From Bacteroidales bacterium UBA3824 (GTDB lineage Bacteria > Bacteroidota > Bacteroidia > Bacteroidales > UBA3824): a stretch of 11,488 bases of DNA. The stretch covers positions 1 to 11,488 of the forward strand of contig DGIK01000001.1 of the NCBI GenBank assembly GCA_002393195.1. The letters are read 5' to 3'. Position 1 is the first letter of the stretch, and every line of letters starts with the position of its first letter. A program made the translations under genes and the position numbers. Shown here piece after piece: positions 1-7,700 of the stretch. A model generated the notes under the pieces. That model had not been told where the DNA came from and did not search any database. It saw only the letters and a program-made list of their open reading frames with translations.

Positions 1-114
1 TCACCCGTCCGCCGCTCGCCACCAAAGTATTGCTACCTCGTGATGCCGCTCGACTTGCATGTGTTAGGCCTGCCGCTAGCGTTTATCCTGAGCCAGGATC
101 AAACTCTTCGTTGT
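1..114 (-). rRNA. rrs: 16S ribosomal RNA, 5' end only (truncated by the window edge)
   Basis: The reverse complement of this stretch contains the universal 16S start AGAGTTTGATCCTGGCTCAG (plus-strand 107 to 88), followed by CGCTAGCGGCAGGCCTAAC, ACATGCAAGTCGAGCGG and GGCGAGCGGCGGACGGGTGA. The last motif is the conserved stretch near E. coli position 100-120. The short V1 region folds into a hairpin closed by CAC/GTG with a GCAA loop, as expected for helix 6. The mature 5' end is placed about 7 nt upstream of AGAG by analogy with E. coli. The rest of the gene lies beyond the left edge. GATAAACGC, where most Bacteroidales have GATGAACGC, is a lineage hint only. Confidence 0.97.
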
Positions 115-266
115 ATAAAATTGTTTTTTACTTTGACTTAGGGTTTTGCGTTCCTTGCTAATTCTTTACGCCTTGTGCTGTTGTCAATCTTGTTCAAATA
201 TCGTCGGCGATTATCGTCTCGCCATCGTGTGTTTTTCGTTGATTATTTTGTGTCCGAAAAACAGTG
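115..266 (-). other. rRNA operon leader (transcribed spacer upstream of 16S)
   Basis: This stretch lies between the proximal rRNA promoter and the mature 16S 5' end and should be transcribed leftward as precursor rRNA leader. It has no credible protein gene. An open frame running rightward through it crosses both rRNA promoters and has no family resemblance. A small stem (GGCGA at 206-210 pairing with TCGCC at 219-223, 8-nt loop) could be a leader hairpin. I could not identify a convincing boxA antitermination element. The 16S processing stem cannot be judged because the 3' partner is outside the window. Confidence 0.6.
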
Positions 267-299
267 CAAAGTTACGAACATTTTCATATACCGTCCAAA
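267..299 (-). promoter_or_regulatory. rRNA operon promoter, proximal
   Basis: Read on the minus strand, TAACTTTG (274 to 267) matches the Bacteroidetes -7 consensus TAnnTTTG. TTTG (299 to 296) matches the -33 element, with a 21-bp spacer. Transcription would start around 260 and run left through a leader of about 145 nt into 16S. Both elements are directly visible; assignment to the rRNA operon rests on position and direction. Confidence 0.75.
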
Positions 300-384
300 T
301 TTTTTGCGTTAACTTTTCGTTAAGTGTTTTTCTTAACTTTGTAACTAATTTCGGAGGCTATGTGTTTCTTCCGTTTTGCGGGTG

Positions 385-416
385 CAAAGGTAGGGACTTT
401 TTCCCGATTCCACAAA
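385..416 (-). promoter_or_regulatory. rRNA operon promoter, distal
   Basis: On the minus strand, TACCTTTG (392 to 385) is an exact TAnnTTTG -7 element and TTTG (416 to 413) is the -33 element, with a 20-bp spacer. With the proximal promoter about 118 bp downstream this makes a tandem pair, a common arrangement for rRNA operons. The sequence just upstream on the minus strand (about 417-460) is very A/T rich with T and A runs and could act as an UP element. Confidence 0.75.
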
Positions 417-557
417 ATATTTTTGAATGTTTTTTTCAAATATTTTTCATTTTGTTGTAACTCAAACACTTATTGGCGTCAATTTTTCCGACATGGAGGG
501 TGCAGTTGAAAGCAATAAAAAAAACACGCAATGACAATGGGTTTGCCAAAGAATTGC
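417..557. other. Intergenic region upstream of both the rRNA promoters and the 589 gene
   Basis: This A/T-rich stretch separates the leftward rRNA promoters from the rightward 304-aa gene. Positions 417-460 hold T-rich/A-rich tracts that could be an UP element for the distal rRNA promoter. The short minus-strand open frame across 436-636 overlaps the start of the plus-strand gene and its promoter and is not supported as a gene. No terminator hairpin or repeat is visible. Confidence 0.5.
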
Positions 558-565
558 TATATTTG
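558..565 (+). promoter_or_regulatory. Putative -7 element for the 304-aa gene
   Basis: TATATTTG followed by C fits TAnnTTTG and lies 23 bp before the ATG at 589, implying a leader of under 20 nt. No clear TTTG -33 element sits at the expected distance, so this is a weaker call than the rRNA promoters. Confidence 0.5.
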
Positions 566-588
566 CAGCTACACTTTAATATATTATT

Positions 589-1503
589 ATGACAGGCAAT
601 ACAAGATATGAACAATGGATAGGGACTGCGCTTCAAACATTGTCGTCAACACCTACGAAAGACAACCTCACACGGCTCGCCGTATGCTACCTCGACGCTG
701 CTGAATATTATGCAGTGGCGCGGCGTTTATACGACTGCTATTACTGCATCAAATGCGCCGAATTGTTGTCGTGTAAATCTAATGCAATTGTCAAAAAAGT
801 AATTGAAATCTGCCTAAGATGCAAAAATGTAATTGACAATTCAGAGATTGTGGATGCGCTGTTTGACTTAGTAGTTAACTCGGATTTTGATGGCGACCGC
901 TCGCTCAGGAAACAGGTATTTGAGGCGTTTCACTGGTTTTCTAAGTCTTGGGACGCATATTTAGATTTTTGCGACTGGTGGGGATTCTCGAATTTTGAAG
1001 CCGCCGACTTCCAGATTGTCGATAAGCGCAATTCGTTGGCGGAATCGGCATATATTGCGTATTCGAGGCGGCTTGCGAGGCTCACAGTGGCGGAATATGT
1101 GTTTGACTTTTATATTGATTTCATCGACGAGATGCTCGCACACAATTTTACGGTATATGCCGATTATCACATAGCTTGTTTTTTGATCAAGGTAGGATTC
1201 CCGTCCGACTGCATATTGAGGGCATTCAGGAAGTACATCAAACAAAAACATGGCAAGGCATGGAGCTGGATTACGTTGTCTCATCTATTTGAAGAGGGGA
1301 CGATAGAACACCAGGCATGTACTCTGTTTGCGAAGAAATGCGACGGGACGCATGACGACAATGCAGAGACGTTGAACTACCGCAAGGTCTGCCACGACCT
1401 TTTTGCTGCAATTCCTGACGCCGATGCAACATTTTGGAGACAGGTGCAACAGGAGCTTCGCGCAATGCGGGACAGCGGCACGTTCTCCGAGAAAAAACGA
1501 TGA
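589..1503 (+). CDS. Conserved-looking hypothetical protein, predicted all-helical (304 aa)
   Basis: I do not recognise this gene with confidence. The 304-aa product has no signal peptide and no membrane segment and looks cytoplasmic and alpha-helical. It is rich in Tyr, Trp, Phe and Cys. The C-terminal half (roughly residues 195-260) has paired helices resembling the TPR-like repeats at the end of DUF7017/TOTE-type proteins; this is memory-based resemblance and not a domain assignment. The ATG start is preceded by a short A/T-rich leader without a Shine-Dalgarno, usual for this group. The gene stands alone: it diverges from the rRNA operon and converges on the minus-strand operon with a 19-bp gap and no visible terminator. 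That it is a real gene is well supported by length and promoter; its function is unknown. Confidence 0.8.
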   Translation: MTGNTRYEQWIGTALQTLSSTPTKDNLTRLAVCYLDAAEYYAVARRLYDCYYCIKCAELLSCKSNAIVKKVIEICLRCKNVIDNSEIVDALFDLVVNSDFDGDRSLRKQVFEAFHWFSKSWDAYLDFCDWWGFSNFEAADFQIVDKRNSLAESAYIAYSRRLARLTVAEYVFDFYIDFIDEMLAHNFTVYADYHIACFLIKVGFPSDCILRAFRKYIKQKHGKAWSWITLSHLFEEGTIEHQACTLFAKKCDGTHDDNAETLNYRKVCHDLFAAIPDADATFWRQVQQELRAMRDSGTFSEKKR

Positions 1504-1522
1504 CTCACAACGAGATGCAGTG

Positions 1523-1903
1523 TTACTTTTTGGGCTGCAAAATCTCGTTTGCAACGTTTTTTGTGCGCTCAAAATATTCGTCGGCTGCCGATTTTTTGAT
1601 GTGGTTCTTGTCCTGCATCATCTTCTTGCGGCTCTCGGTCTCTATCTTGAGAAGCGGATCCTTGGCGTCCTCATCTTGTTTTTTCTTCTCTTCCTCCGCC
1701 TTCTGCTTGTCCTCCATCTCTTTTTGCGCCGCCTCCGAATAGGTGGTGATAGTCTTGATGGTGTCGTCAAAGAAATTGAGGGTCTGCGGCTCATGTATCT
1801 CTTTTACCTTCTCCTTGGGATTGCGTCGATAAGCATATATCATGCCCCCAATGAAGGCAAAGAGAATGAGAAACATACATGACAAAAATGCTGCTGTACT
1901 CAT
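1523..1903 (-). CDS. Small single-pass membrane protein with charged coiled-coil tail (126 aa)
   Basis: The start is taken at the ATG at 1903. An in-frame TTG 12 bp upstream (1915) is less likely because it lies only a few bases past the upstream gene's stop. Residues about 4-23 form one hydrophobic segment followed by YAYRR, suggesting an N-out/C-in anchor by the positive-inside rule. The remainder is hydrophilic, rich in Lys, Glu, Asp and Gln, with a likely coiled coil around residues 55-80. The gene begins 18 bp after the stop of the Lys/Glu-rich secreted protein on the same strand, so the two probably share a transcript. The charged tail and the neighbour's coiled coil suggest, as inference only, that the two proteins may be functionally linked. 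No family is recognised. Confidence 0.72.
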   Translation of the reverse strand: MSTAAFLSCMFLILFAFIGGMIYAYRRNPKEKVKEIHEPQTLNFFDDTIKTITTYSEAAQKEMEDKQKAEEEKKKQDEDAKDPLLKIETESRKKMMQDKNHIKKSAADEYFERTKNVANEILQPKK

Positions 1904-1921
1904 AACTATCGTCAAATTTGG

Positions 1922-2953
1922 TTATTTAAAAAAGTTTTTGAAAAAAGACGGCTTTGAAGTCTTGTGCTTTTTCTTCATACGCTTGTTGGTCTCCTTGTGG
2001 TGCTTTTTCATATATTTGCTGGTCTTCTTGTCCTGCATCTGTATGATGGCCTTGCGCGCCTTCTTCTGGTGCTTGCGCTCGGCACGGTCGAGCTTTGCTT
2101 TTTCCTTGGCGCGTTGCTTGTCGTCCTTCCAGAGGGCCTTGCGCTCCTTTTCGGTAAGGCCTTCGCCGCGCTGGTCTTTTTCGCGGATTGCCTTAATCTC
2201 CTCCTTGTGCTCGTTTTCCTTGAGGATTCGCTGCGCCTCTTTTTCGTGTTTTTTCTGGTTTTTCTTGTGGTCGGGACCTTTGCCCTCTCCTTTCTTGAAC
2301 TCCTTGGTAGCCTTGTGCTGCTCTTTTTTCTGGCGTTTTTCTTCCTTGGTGAGTTTTGTTTTTTTCTCTTTCTTGGCTTTCTTTTGTTCTTCCTGCACTT
2401 CTGCCTGCTGCACTTCGGGGCGACCGTCCTCAAATTCCAGGCTCTCGCCCTCCTTGCCGAAGTCGTCGAAGTCGGTGATTTCGGGGTCGTAGTCTTCGTC
2501 CACCTCTTTTGGATGCTTCTTGTCGTATTTGGCTTTGCGAGCTGCGGCTTTCTCGGCTTCCGTGGCTGCGCGCATCTCGGCTTTTTCCTTGTCTCTTTCA
2601 GCCTTTGCGGCGTCCTCAGCCTCCTTTCTAATTGCTTTTTCGGCATTTATGACATCACGTTCGGCCTTTTTGACGGCATTGGTGGAGTCCTGGGAGGCTT
2701 TTTTCTTTTGCTTTTTTTCCCACTTGGCTTTTTTCTTCTTGTATTTTTCCCACATCTTCTTCTGCTTCTTCTGCTTGATACCCTTCTGAATATCAAAGCC
2801 ATCTTCAGAAAATTGCATACCGCTCGGCGCATATTTGGCGTTGAAATCGGGCGTACCGTTATAATCATTGCCGTTCACTTGTGCCAAAGCGTCGCCTGTG
2901 CATACCGCCACAGCCGTCATCAAAATTAGTATGTATATTACAAATGTCTTCAT
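1922..2953 (-). CDS. Secreted Lys/Glu-rich coiled-coil protein (343 aa)
   Basis: The N-terminus is a standard Sec signal peptide: MKTF, a hydrophobic core, then a likely cleavage after ALA (about residue 24). A short ordinary stretch (about 25-58) follows, and then almost the whole protein is low complexity. Residues 58-86 are Lys-rich, and 95-148 are Ala/Glu/Lys helical repeat-like sequence. Residues 150-190 form a strongly acidic patch containing DEDYDPE and DFDDF, and about 190-330 is a long Lys/Glu/Gln-rich coiled-coil-like tract. The end is basic and aromatic (SFFKNFFK). After cleavage it has no Cys. It is first in a two-gene operon with the membrane protein that begins 18 bp downstream. 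Function is unknown; an envelope scaffold or a polyanion-binding role is conceivable, but nothing in the sequence decides it. Confidence 0.8.
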   Translation of the reverse strand: MKTFVIYILILMTAVAVCTGDALAQVNGNDYNGTPDFNAKYAPSGMQFSEDGFDIQKGIKQKKQKKMWEKYKKKKAKWEKKQKKKASQDSTNAVKKAERDVINAEKAIRKEAEDAAKAERDKEKAEMRAATEAEKAAARKAKYDKKHPKEVDEDYDPEITDFDDFGKEGESLEFEDGRPEVQQAEVQEEQKKAKKEKKTKLTKEEKRQKKEQHKATKEFKKGEGKGPDHKKNQKKHEKEAQRILKENEHKEEIKAIREKDQRGEGLTEKERKALWKDDKQRAKEKAKLDRAERKHQKKARKAIIQMQDKKTSKYMKKHHKETNKRMKKKHKTSKPSFFKNFFK

Positions 2954-2956
2954 CGT

Positions 2957-2988
2957 ATTGTACGTGTTTACAAAAATGGTTATTTTTG
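2957..2988 (+). promoter_or_regulatory. Promoter for the 3028 lipoprotein gene
   Basis: ATTG at 2957-2960 and TATTTTTG at 2981-2988 form a -33/-7 pair with a 20-bp spacer. The ATG lies about 40 bp downstream of the -7 element. The right end of this -7 element is one arm of an inverted repeat (TTTGCAC 2985-2991 / GTGCAAA 3004-3010). Confidence 0.65.
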
Positions 2989-3006
2989 CACAGTTTTTTT
3001 AAGGTG

Positions 3007-3014
3007 CAAACTTA
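3007..3014 (-). promoter_or_regulatory. Putative -7 element for the Lys-rich protein operon
   Basis: On the minus strand this is TAAGTTTG, an exact TAnnTTTG followed by C. It would start transcription near 3001 and give a leader of about 50 nt to the ATG at 2953. No good -33 TTTG is seen at the right distance. It faces the plus-strand -7 element at 2981-2988 across a 7-bp inverted repeat, so the two promoters overlap. Confidence 0.5.
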
Positions 3015-3027
3015 ATAAATATAAACG

Positions 3028-3459
3028 ATGAAAACTAATTTGTATTGGATTTTTGTGCTAATATGCTTCAATTTTTTTTCGTGCGGACACGAAGACAACC
3101 CCGTACCCGACCTCTGGGTGGATTTTCAGGTGAATGTCTATAACGCAGAATTTGCCCCTTTGCAGAATCCAGGCGGATGGGTTTACGTGTCGGGCGGATA
3201 CAATGGGATTTTTATTTATAATTTTGACAACAACTCCTACTATGCCTACGACCGCGCCTGCCCCGACAACATAGGACACGCCCCGCTCGTCTATGACGAA
3301 AAGAAACACGAACTCCATCACGCCGACACATTGGAAAACTGCAATTCGCGGTTCAGCGTCCTCCTGCACGGAGCAGTAACTTACGGCAATTCAAAATATC
3401 CGCTCCGAGAATACAAAGTGTCGGCGTATGGCAACAAGCTGAGGGTGATGTCGGAATAA
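3028..3459 (+). CDS. Lipoprotein with degenerate Rieske-like fold (143 aa)
   Basis: The N-terminus is a lipoprotein signal: MKTN, hydrophobic core, lipobox FFSC with lipidated Cys19 followed by Gly. The body matches the layout of small Bacteroidetes lipoproteins related to Rieske [2Fe-2S] proteins. It has an aromatic YAYDRACPD segment (Cys78), then CNSRF (Cys105), a Gly-rich turn, and a C-terminal strand pattern YPLREYKV followed by GNKLRV. In a true Rieske site these segments are CxH and CxxH. Here both Cys remain but both His positions are Asp80 and Arg108, so a normal [2Fe-2S] cluster is unlikely. The gene has its own promoter and is not obviously in an operon; 90 bp separate it from the methyltransferase. 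The fold assignment is from motif pattern and is tentative; the lipoprotein call is strong. Confidence 0.75.
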   Translation: MKTNLYWIFVLICFNFFSCGHEDNPVPDLWVDFQVNVYNAEFAPLQNPGGWVYVSGGYNGIFIYNFDNNSYYAYDRACPDNIGHAPLVYDEKKHELHHADTLENCNSRFSVLLHGAVTYGNSKYPLREYKVSAYGNKLRVMSE

Positions 3460-3493
3460 AAGACGCGCAAACTATCGACAATTGCAAACTTTT

Positions 3494-3525
3494 TTTGGCG
3501 TTAATAGTACAAAAGGTTACCTTTG
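3494..3525 (+). promoter_or_regulatory. Promoter for the rlmL-like gene
   Basis: TTTG (3494-3497), a 20-bp spacer and TACCTTTG (3518-3525) form a textbook Bacteroidetes promoter. It ends 24 bp before the ATG at 3550. Because the -7 element contains the in-frame TTG at 3523, it rules out that TTG as the translation start. Confidence 0.8.
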
Positions 3526-3549
3526 CATCAAAAATACAATCATCACATT

Positions 3550-4704
3550 ATGTTCAACATCATTGCAACGACATTTTTTGGACTCGAACCCGTGCTCGCT
3601 GAGGAGCTGATGGGCGTAGGAGCCAACGACATACAGATAATCAACCGTGCGGTACTCTTCCGTGGCGACAACGAGGTGCTCTACCGCGCCAACCTCTGGT
3701 GCAGGACGGCATTGAAGGTGCTTGTGCCAATCAAGACATTCCAAGCATACAACGACCGCGAGTTTTACGACTTGGCAAGGCGGATAGATTGGCAGAAGTA
3801 TATGACTGTTGACGACACCTTCGCCATCGACTGCGTGGCGTCGGGTCCGATATTCACGCACAGCAAGTATCTGGCATTGAAGTGCAAGGACGCCATCGCC
3901 GACTACTTCCGCGACAAGCGTGGCCGCCGTCCAAACGTGGACATCGAATACCCCGACCTCCGCATCAACGTCCACGTCTATAACTCCGACATCACCATCT
4001 CCATAGACTCCACGGGCATCCCGATGAGCAAACGCGGCTACAAGGTGCGACAAGTACAAGCCCCGCTCAACGAGGTGATGGCGGCAGGCATATTGAAATT
4101 GTCGGGTTGGGATTGCAAAACGCCACTTACAGACCCGATGTGCGGCTCGGCTACCTTTGCCACCGAGGCGTGTATGATGGCGATGGACATTGCGCCGAGC
4201 AGCTACAGGAATTTTGCAATGGAAAAATGGCGCGACTTCGATGCCAAACTTTGGGGCAATCTGCGTCAGGAGGCAAAGGAACGCCGATTGGCTAAACCCA
4301 CCGCCGAAATCGCCGCCTACGACCGCGACCCGATGGCATTGGACATTGCAACCCAAAACATTGAAAAAGCCGGCCTCTCCGATTTCATCGACATAGACCG
4401 CCGCGACTTTTTCAAGGCCGACGACGGGGCAAAAATCGCCGGCAAATTCCTGATAATGAACCCTCCATACGGCGAGAGGCTCGAAGACAAGGACGAGATG
4501 GTGGATTTTTACCGTCAGATAGGCGACACACTCAAAAACCGCTACACCGACAGCCGGGCGTGGATCTTGAGCGGCAATCTCGACGCCATCAAGCGCATTG
4601 GGCTCCACCCGTCAAAAAAAATAAAACTCTTCAACGGTGCGATAGAGTGCAGGCTCGAATGTTTTGAGATGTACGACGGCTCCAAGAAAAATAAATTTCA
4701 ATAA
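3550..4704 (+). CDS. rlmL: RlmL-type 23S rRNA guanine-N2 methyltransferase (THUMP + UPF0020)
   Basis: The 384-aa product is a class I SAM-dependent RNA methyltransferase. The N-terminus (FFGLEPVLAEEL) and a THUMP-like RNA-binding region (about residues 50-150) precede the catalytic domain. SAM motif I is DPMCGSAT (195-202), followed by EACMMAMDIAPS as in E. coli RlmL. A second conserved segment reads YDRDPMALDIATQNIEKAG. The catalytic motif IV is NPPYGERL (NPPY at 304-307), typical of N2-guanine methyltransferases. E. coli RlmKL carries an extra C-terminal RlmK half; this protein lacks it, as single-domain homologues do. The expected target is m2G2445 of 23S rRNA, inferred from family. The ATG at 3550 is chosen over an upstream in-frame TTG that lies inside the promoter. 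It stops 66 bp before the ABC transporter gene. Confidence 0.9.
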   Translation: MFNIIATTFFGLEPVLAEELMGVGANDIQIINRAVLFRGDNEVLYRANLWCRTALKVLVPIKTFQAYNDREFYDLARRIDWQKYMTVDDTFAIDCVASGPIFTHSKYLALKCKDAIADYFRDKRGRRPNVDIEYPDLRINVHVYNSDITISIDSTGIPMSKRGYKVRQVQAPLNEVMAAGILKLSGWDCKTPLTDPMCGSATFATEACMMAMDIAPSSYRNFAMEKWRDFDAKLWGNLRQEAKERRLAKPTAEIAAYDRDPMALDIATQNIEKAGLSDFIDIDRRDFFKADDGAKIAGKFLIMNPPYGERLEDKDEMVDFYRQIGDTLKNRYTDSRAWILSGNLDAIKRIGLHPSKKIKLFNGAIECRLECFEMYDGSKKNKFQ

Positions 4705-4730
4705 TCAGTGTATTATTGCACATAATTTGC

Positions 4731-4738
4731 TACTTTTG
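4731..4738 (+). promoter_or_regulatory. Putative -7 element for the ABC transporter/M64 operon
   Basis: TACTTTTG followed by C fits TAnnTTTG and lies 32 bp before the ATG at 4771, in the short gap after the methyltransferase stop. No strong TTTG -33 is seen about 20 bp upstream. The operon may therefore be transcribed both from here and by read-through from the rlmL-like gene. Confidence 0.55.
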
Positions 4739-4757
4739 CCGTTAGAATTCTAAAAAC

Positions 4758-4763
4758 AGGGAG
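4758..4763 (+). promoter_or_regulatory. Shine-Dalgarno-like site for the ABC transporter gene
   Basis: AGGGAG sits 7 nt before the ATG at 4771. It is the only clear purine-rich ribosome-binding site found in front of a gene in this window, and it supports the chosen start. Confidence 0.55.
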
Positions 4764-4770
4764 CAAGTAA

Positions 4771-7700
4771 ATGAACGAGAAGATACTCGACGCGCTGATG
4801 CGTCTATTTGCATTGATCACCGACCCCACCGACGTCGCCAACAACAAGAGTGCGCGTGTCGTGGTGGAGGCGTATCTTCGTGGCTTGCTCTCCGCCTCGC
4901 TCGTGGAAGAATACCTCGTGAGGTTCGATAAATACCTCGACGAATACCAAGACCGCAAGGCAAAGGGCAACTCCACCCGCAAAAACATCTCCGCAAATTC
5001 AGTAAAAGTCCTCAAAATCTGCGAACTTATCAACCAACAGCTGCACCACAGGGAGAAGATTTACGTGTTGATACAATTGATGGAATACGTCTGCACCGAC
5101 AGTTTCCTGACATCGAGAGAAAGGGACTTTGTGGAGACGGTGTCGCAGGCTTTCAACATCGACCATTCGGAGCTCAAAAACCTTGAAGCCTTCATCGAAA
5201 ACGACATCTCACAAGCCGCCGTACCGCAAAATTTTCTCTACATCGATTCGCAGGCACAAGCCTCCGGCGGCACGAGGCACGTCAACTATCCGGGGCTCGA
5301 CGGCTCAATCAGGATATTGTTGATAGAGAGCATTTCGGGATTTTTCTTCATCTACCAAGGCGCAGCGCCCGTAAGCATCAACGGCCGCAAAGTGCAAAAC
5401 GGCAAGGTATATCGTTTTGAAAACGGCGGCATCATCCGTGGTCCAAAACTCGGCACGGTATATCAGAGCAACATCGCCAACATCTTTATGTACAACGAGG
5501 ACGTCCCAAAGGTAACATTCACCGGCATAGACGTAGAATTTACATACAAGAATTACGACAACGGACTCAAACCGTTTAGCTTCACGCTCGAATCGGGCAA
5601 TATGGTGGGCATTATGGGCGGCTCTGGCACGGGCAAAAGCACATTGCTCAACGTCCTTACCGGCAAATACAAACTCGACAAGGGCAATATCTACATCAAC
5701 GGACACAGCATCGTCTCGCAGGAAACAATGCCGGAAGGTATCATCGGTTTCGTGCCGCAGGACGACCTTTTGATAGCCGAACTCACCGTTTGGCAAAACC
5801 TCTATTACAACTCAAAACTCTGCCTCGGCAACCTCTCCGAGCACGAACTCGTGGAGCACGTCGAAAAAGTGCTTGTGGACCTCGACCTCTTTGACATCCG
5901 CGACCTCAACGTTGGCGACGCTCTCAACAACGTCATCTCCGGCGGTCAGCGCAAAAGGCTCAACATCGCCCTCGAACTCGTCCGCGAGCCATCGATTTTG
6001 TTTGTTGACGAGCCTACTTCGGGATTGTCGAGCACCGACTCCGAGACCGTGATGCACCTATTGAAGCAGCAGGCATTGAACGGCAAAATCGTGATCGTAA
6101 ACATCCACCAACCGTCGAGCAAGATTTTCAAGATGTTTGACAAGCTGTGGGTGATGGACAAGGGCGGCTATGTCATCTACAATGGCAACCCGATGGAAGC
6201 TGTGTCGTATTTCAAGACATTGAGCGACTACGCCGACGCGGGCGAGAGCGAATGTCCAGTATGCGGCAATGTAAACAGCGAGGAAATCCTCCAAATAGTG
6301 GAATCCCGCGTGGTGGATCAATACGGACACTACACGCAGGAACGCCGCGTATCGCCGCAGGAGTGGCATCAGAAGTTTACAGAAATCAACAACCTCTCCC
6401 TCGAAGAATACAACAAGGAAGACACCCCGCTGCCCAAGACCAAATTCTCCATACCGAGCAAGTGGGGGCAGTTTAAGGTATTTATAACGAGAAACGTGCT
6501 CTCAAAACTCGCCAACCACCAATACATGGCGATTACATTCTTGGAATCGCCGATATTGGCGTTTATACTTGGATTTTTCACCAAATACATCAACGACGAG
6601 GGCGAATACGTCTTTGCCGACAATAGAAACCTGCCAGTATTCCTGTTTATGATAGTGGTAGTGGCATTGTTTACGGGACTTACGTGTTCGGCGGAGGAAA
6701 TCATACGCGACCGCAAGATATTGGAACGCGAAAAATTCCTCAACCTCTCGCGTATCAGCTACATATCGAGCAAGGTGTGTGTGGTATTCATAATATCTGC
6801 AATACAGACACTTACATTCATACTTGTCGGCAATCAAATCCTCGAAATCAAGGGGATGCTGTGGTCGTATTGGTTTGTAATGTTTACGACCGCCTGCGCC
6901 GCCAATATGATGGGATTGCTGATTTCGTCGGCATTGGATTCCGTAATTGCAATCTACGTGCTTATACCCTTCATACTTGTGCCACAGATGCTTTTGGGCG
7001 GTGCGATGATAGATTTTGACGACCTGCACGAATCGGTCTCCGACAAAATCAACGTCCCCTTCATCGGCGACCTGATGGTATCGAGGTGGAGCTACGAGGC
7101 GTTGGCGGTGGACCAATTTGAAAACAACCCCTACGAGCGCGAATTTTATGACCTCGACGAGGAAAAATCACGCGACATCTACCTGAGCACCTACCTGATG
7201 AGCGAACTCGACAACATCGCCACCCGCTGCATCAAAATCACCGAAAAAAACAACCCCACACCCGAAGAACAGGAGGAGCGAGAGGATTTGCTGTTGCTAT
7301 TAAAAAACGAAATCGAATACCTCAACTACCGCAATCCGTCCATCTACTTCGACCACACGGCAGACATCACGCCCGAAAGGTTCAACCCGATGATTGGCAA
7401 CTTCCTGCAACTATTCCTCCGCGCGCAGAAGGAATTTTACAACGAGGCGGCGGAGAATGTGAACGCCATCCGTCAGCGCAAACTCGCAGAGATGGAGAAG
7501 GAACTCGGCAAGGACGGCTTGTATCAGTTGCAGAAAGATTATTACAACGAAAAACTCGCCGAACTCGTGCTCAACAAACGTGCCGTCAAGAAGTTCTATT
7601 ACGCGCCCAACCACCGCCTCATCCAGAAAAAAGACCCGATATTTATGGAGCCGGTGTCCGACTGGGGACGCGCCCACTTCTACGCGCCTTGCAAAATCAT

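Noticed and set aside
146..460. Plus-strand open frame (104 codons) across the rRNA leader and promoters
   Set aside because: It runs through both rRNA promoters in the opposite direction, has no promoter or family resemblance, and its Phe/Leu-rich composition follows from T-rich DNA.
1964..2929. Long plus-strand open frame (321 codons) encoding a Leu/Phe-rich, membrane-like sequence
   Set aside because: It is the antisense of the Lys/Glu-rich gene. Lys and Glu codons read backwards give Phe/Leu, which explains both its length and its hydrophobicity. The minus strand has a signal peptide and an operon partner.
3460..3517. Possible terminator after the lipoprotein gene (T-run at about 3490-3496)
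   Set aside because: No GC-rich stem precedes the T-run, and the T-run contributes to the -33 element of the next promoter.
3523..3549. Upstream TTG start for the rlmL-like gene
   Set aside because: The TTG is part of the -7 element TACCTTTG, so it would not be in the transcript. The ATG at 3550 begins the family-typical N-terminus.
3517..4608. Minus-strand open frame (363 codons)
   Set aside because: It is antisense to the rlmL-like gene, whose SAM and NPPY motifs are intact. The antisense product is Val/His/Ala-rich with no recognisable motif, as expected of a shadow.
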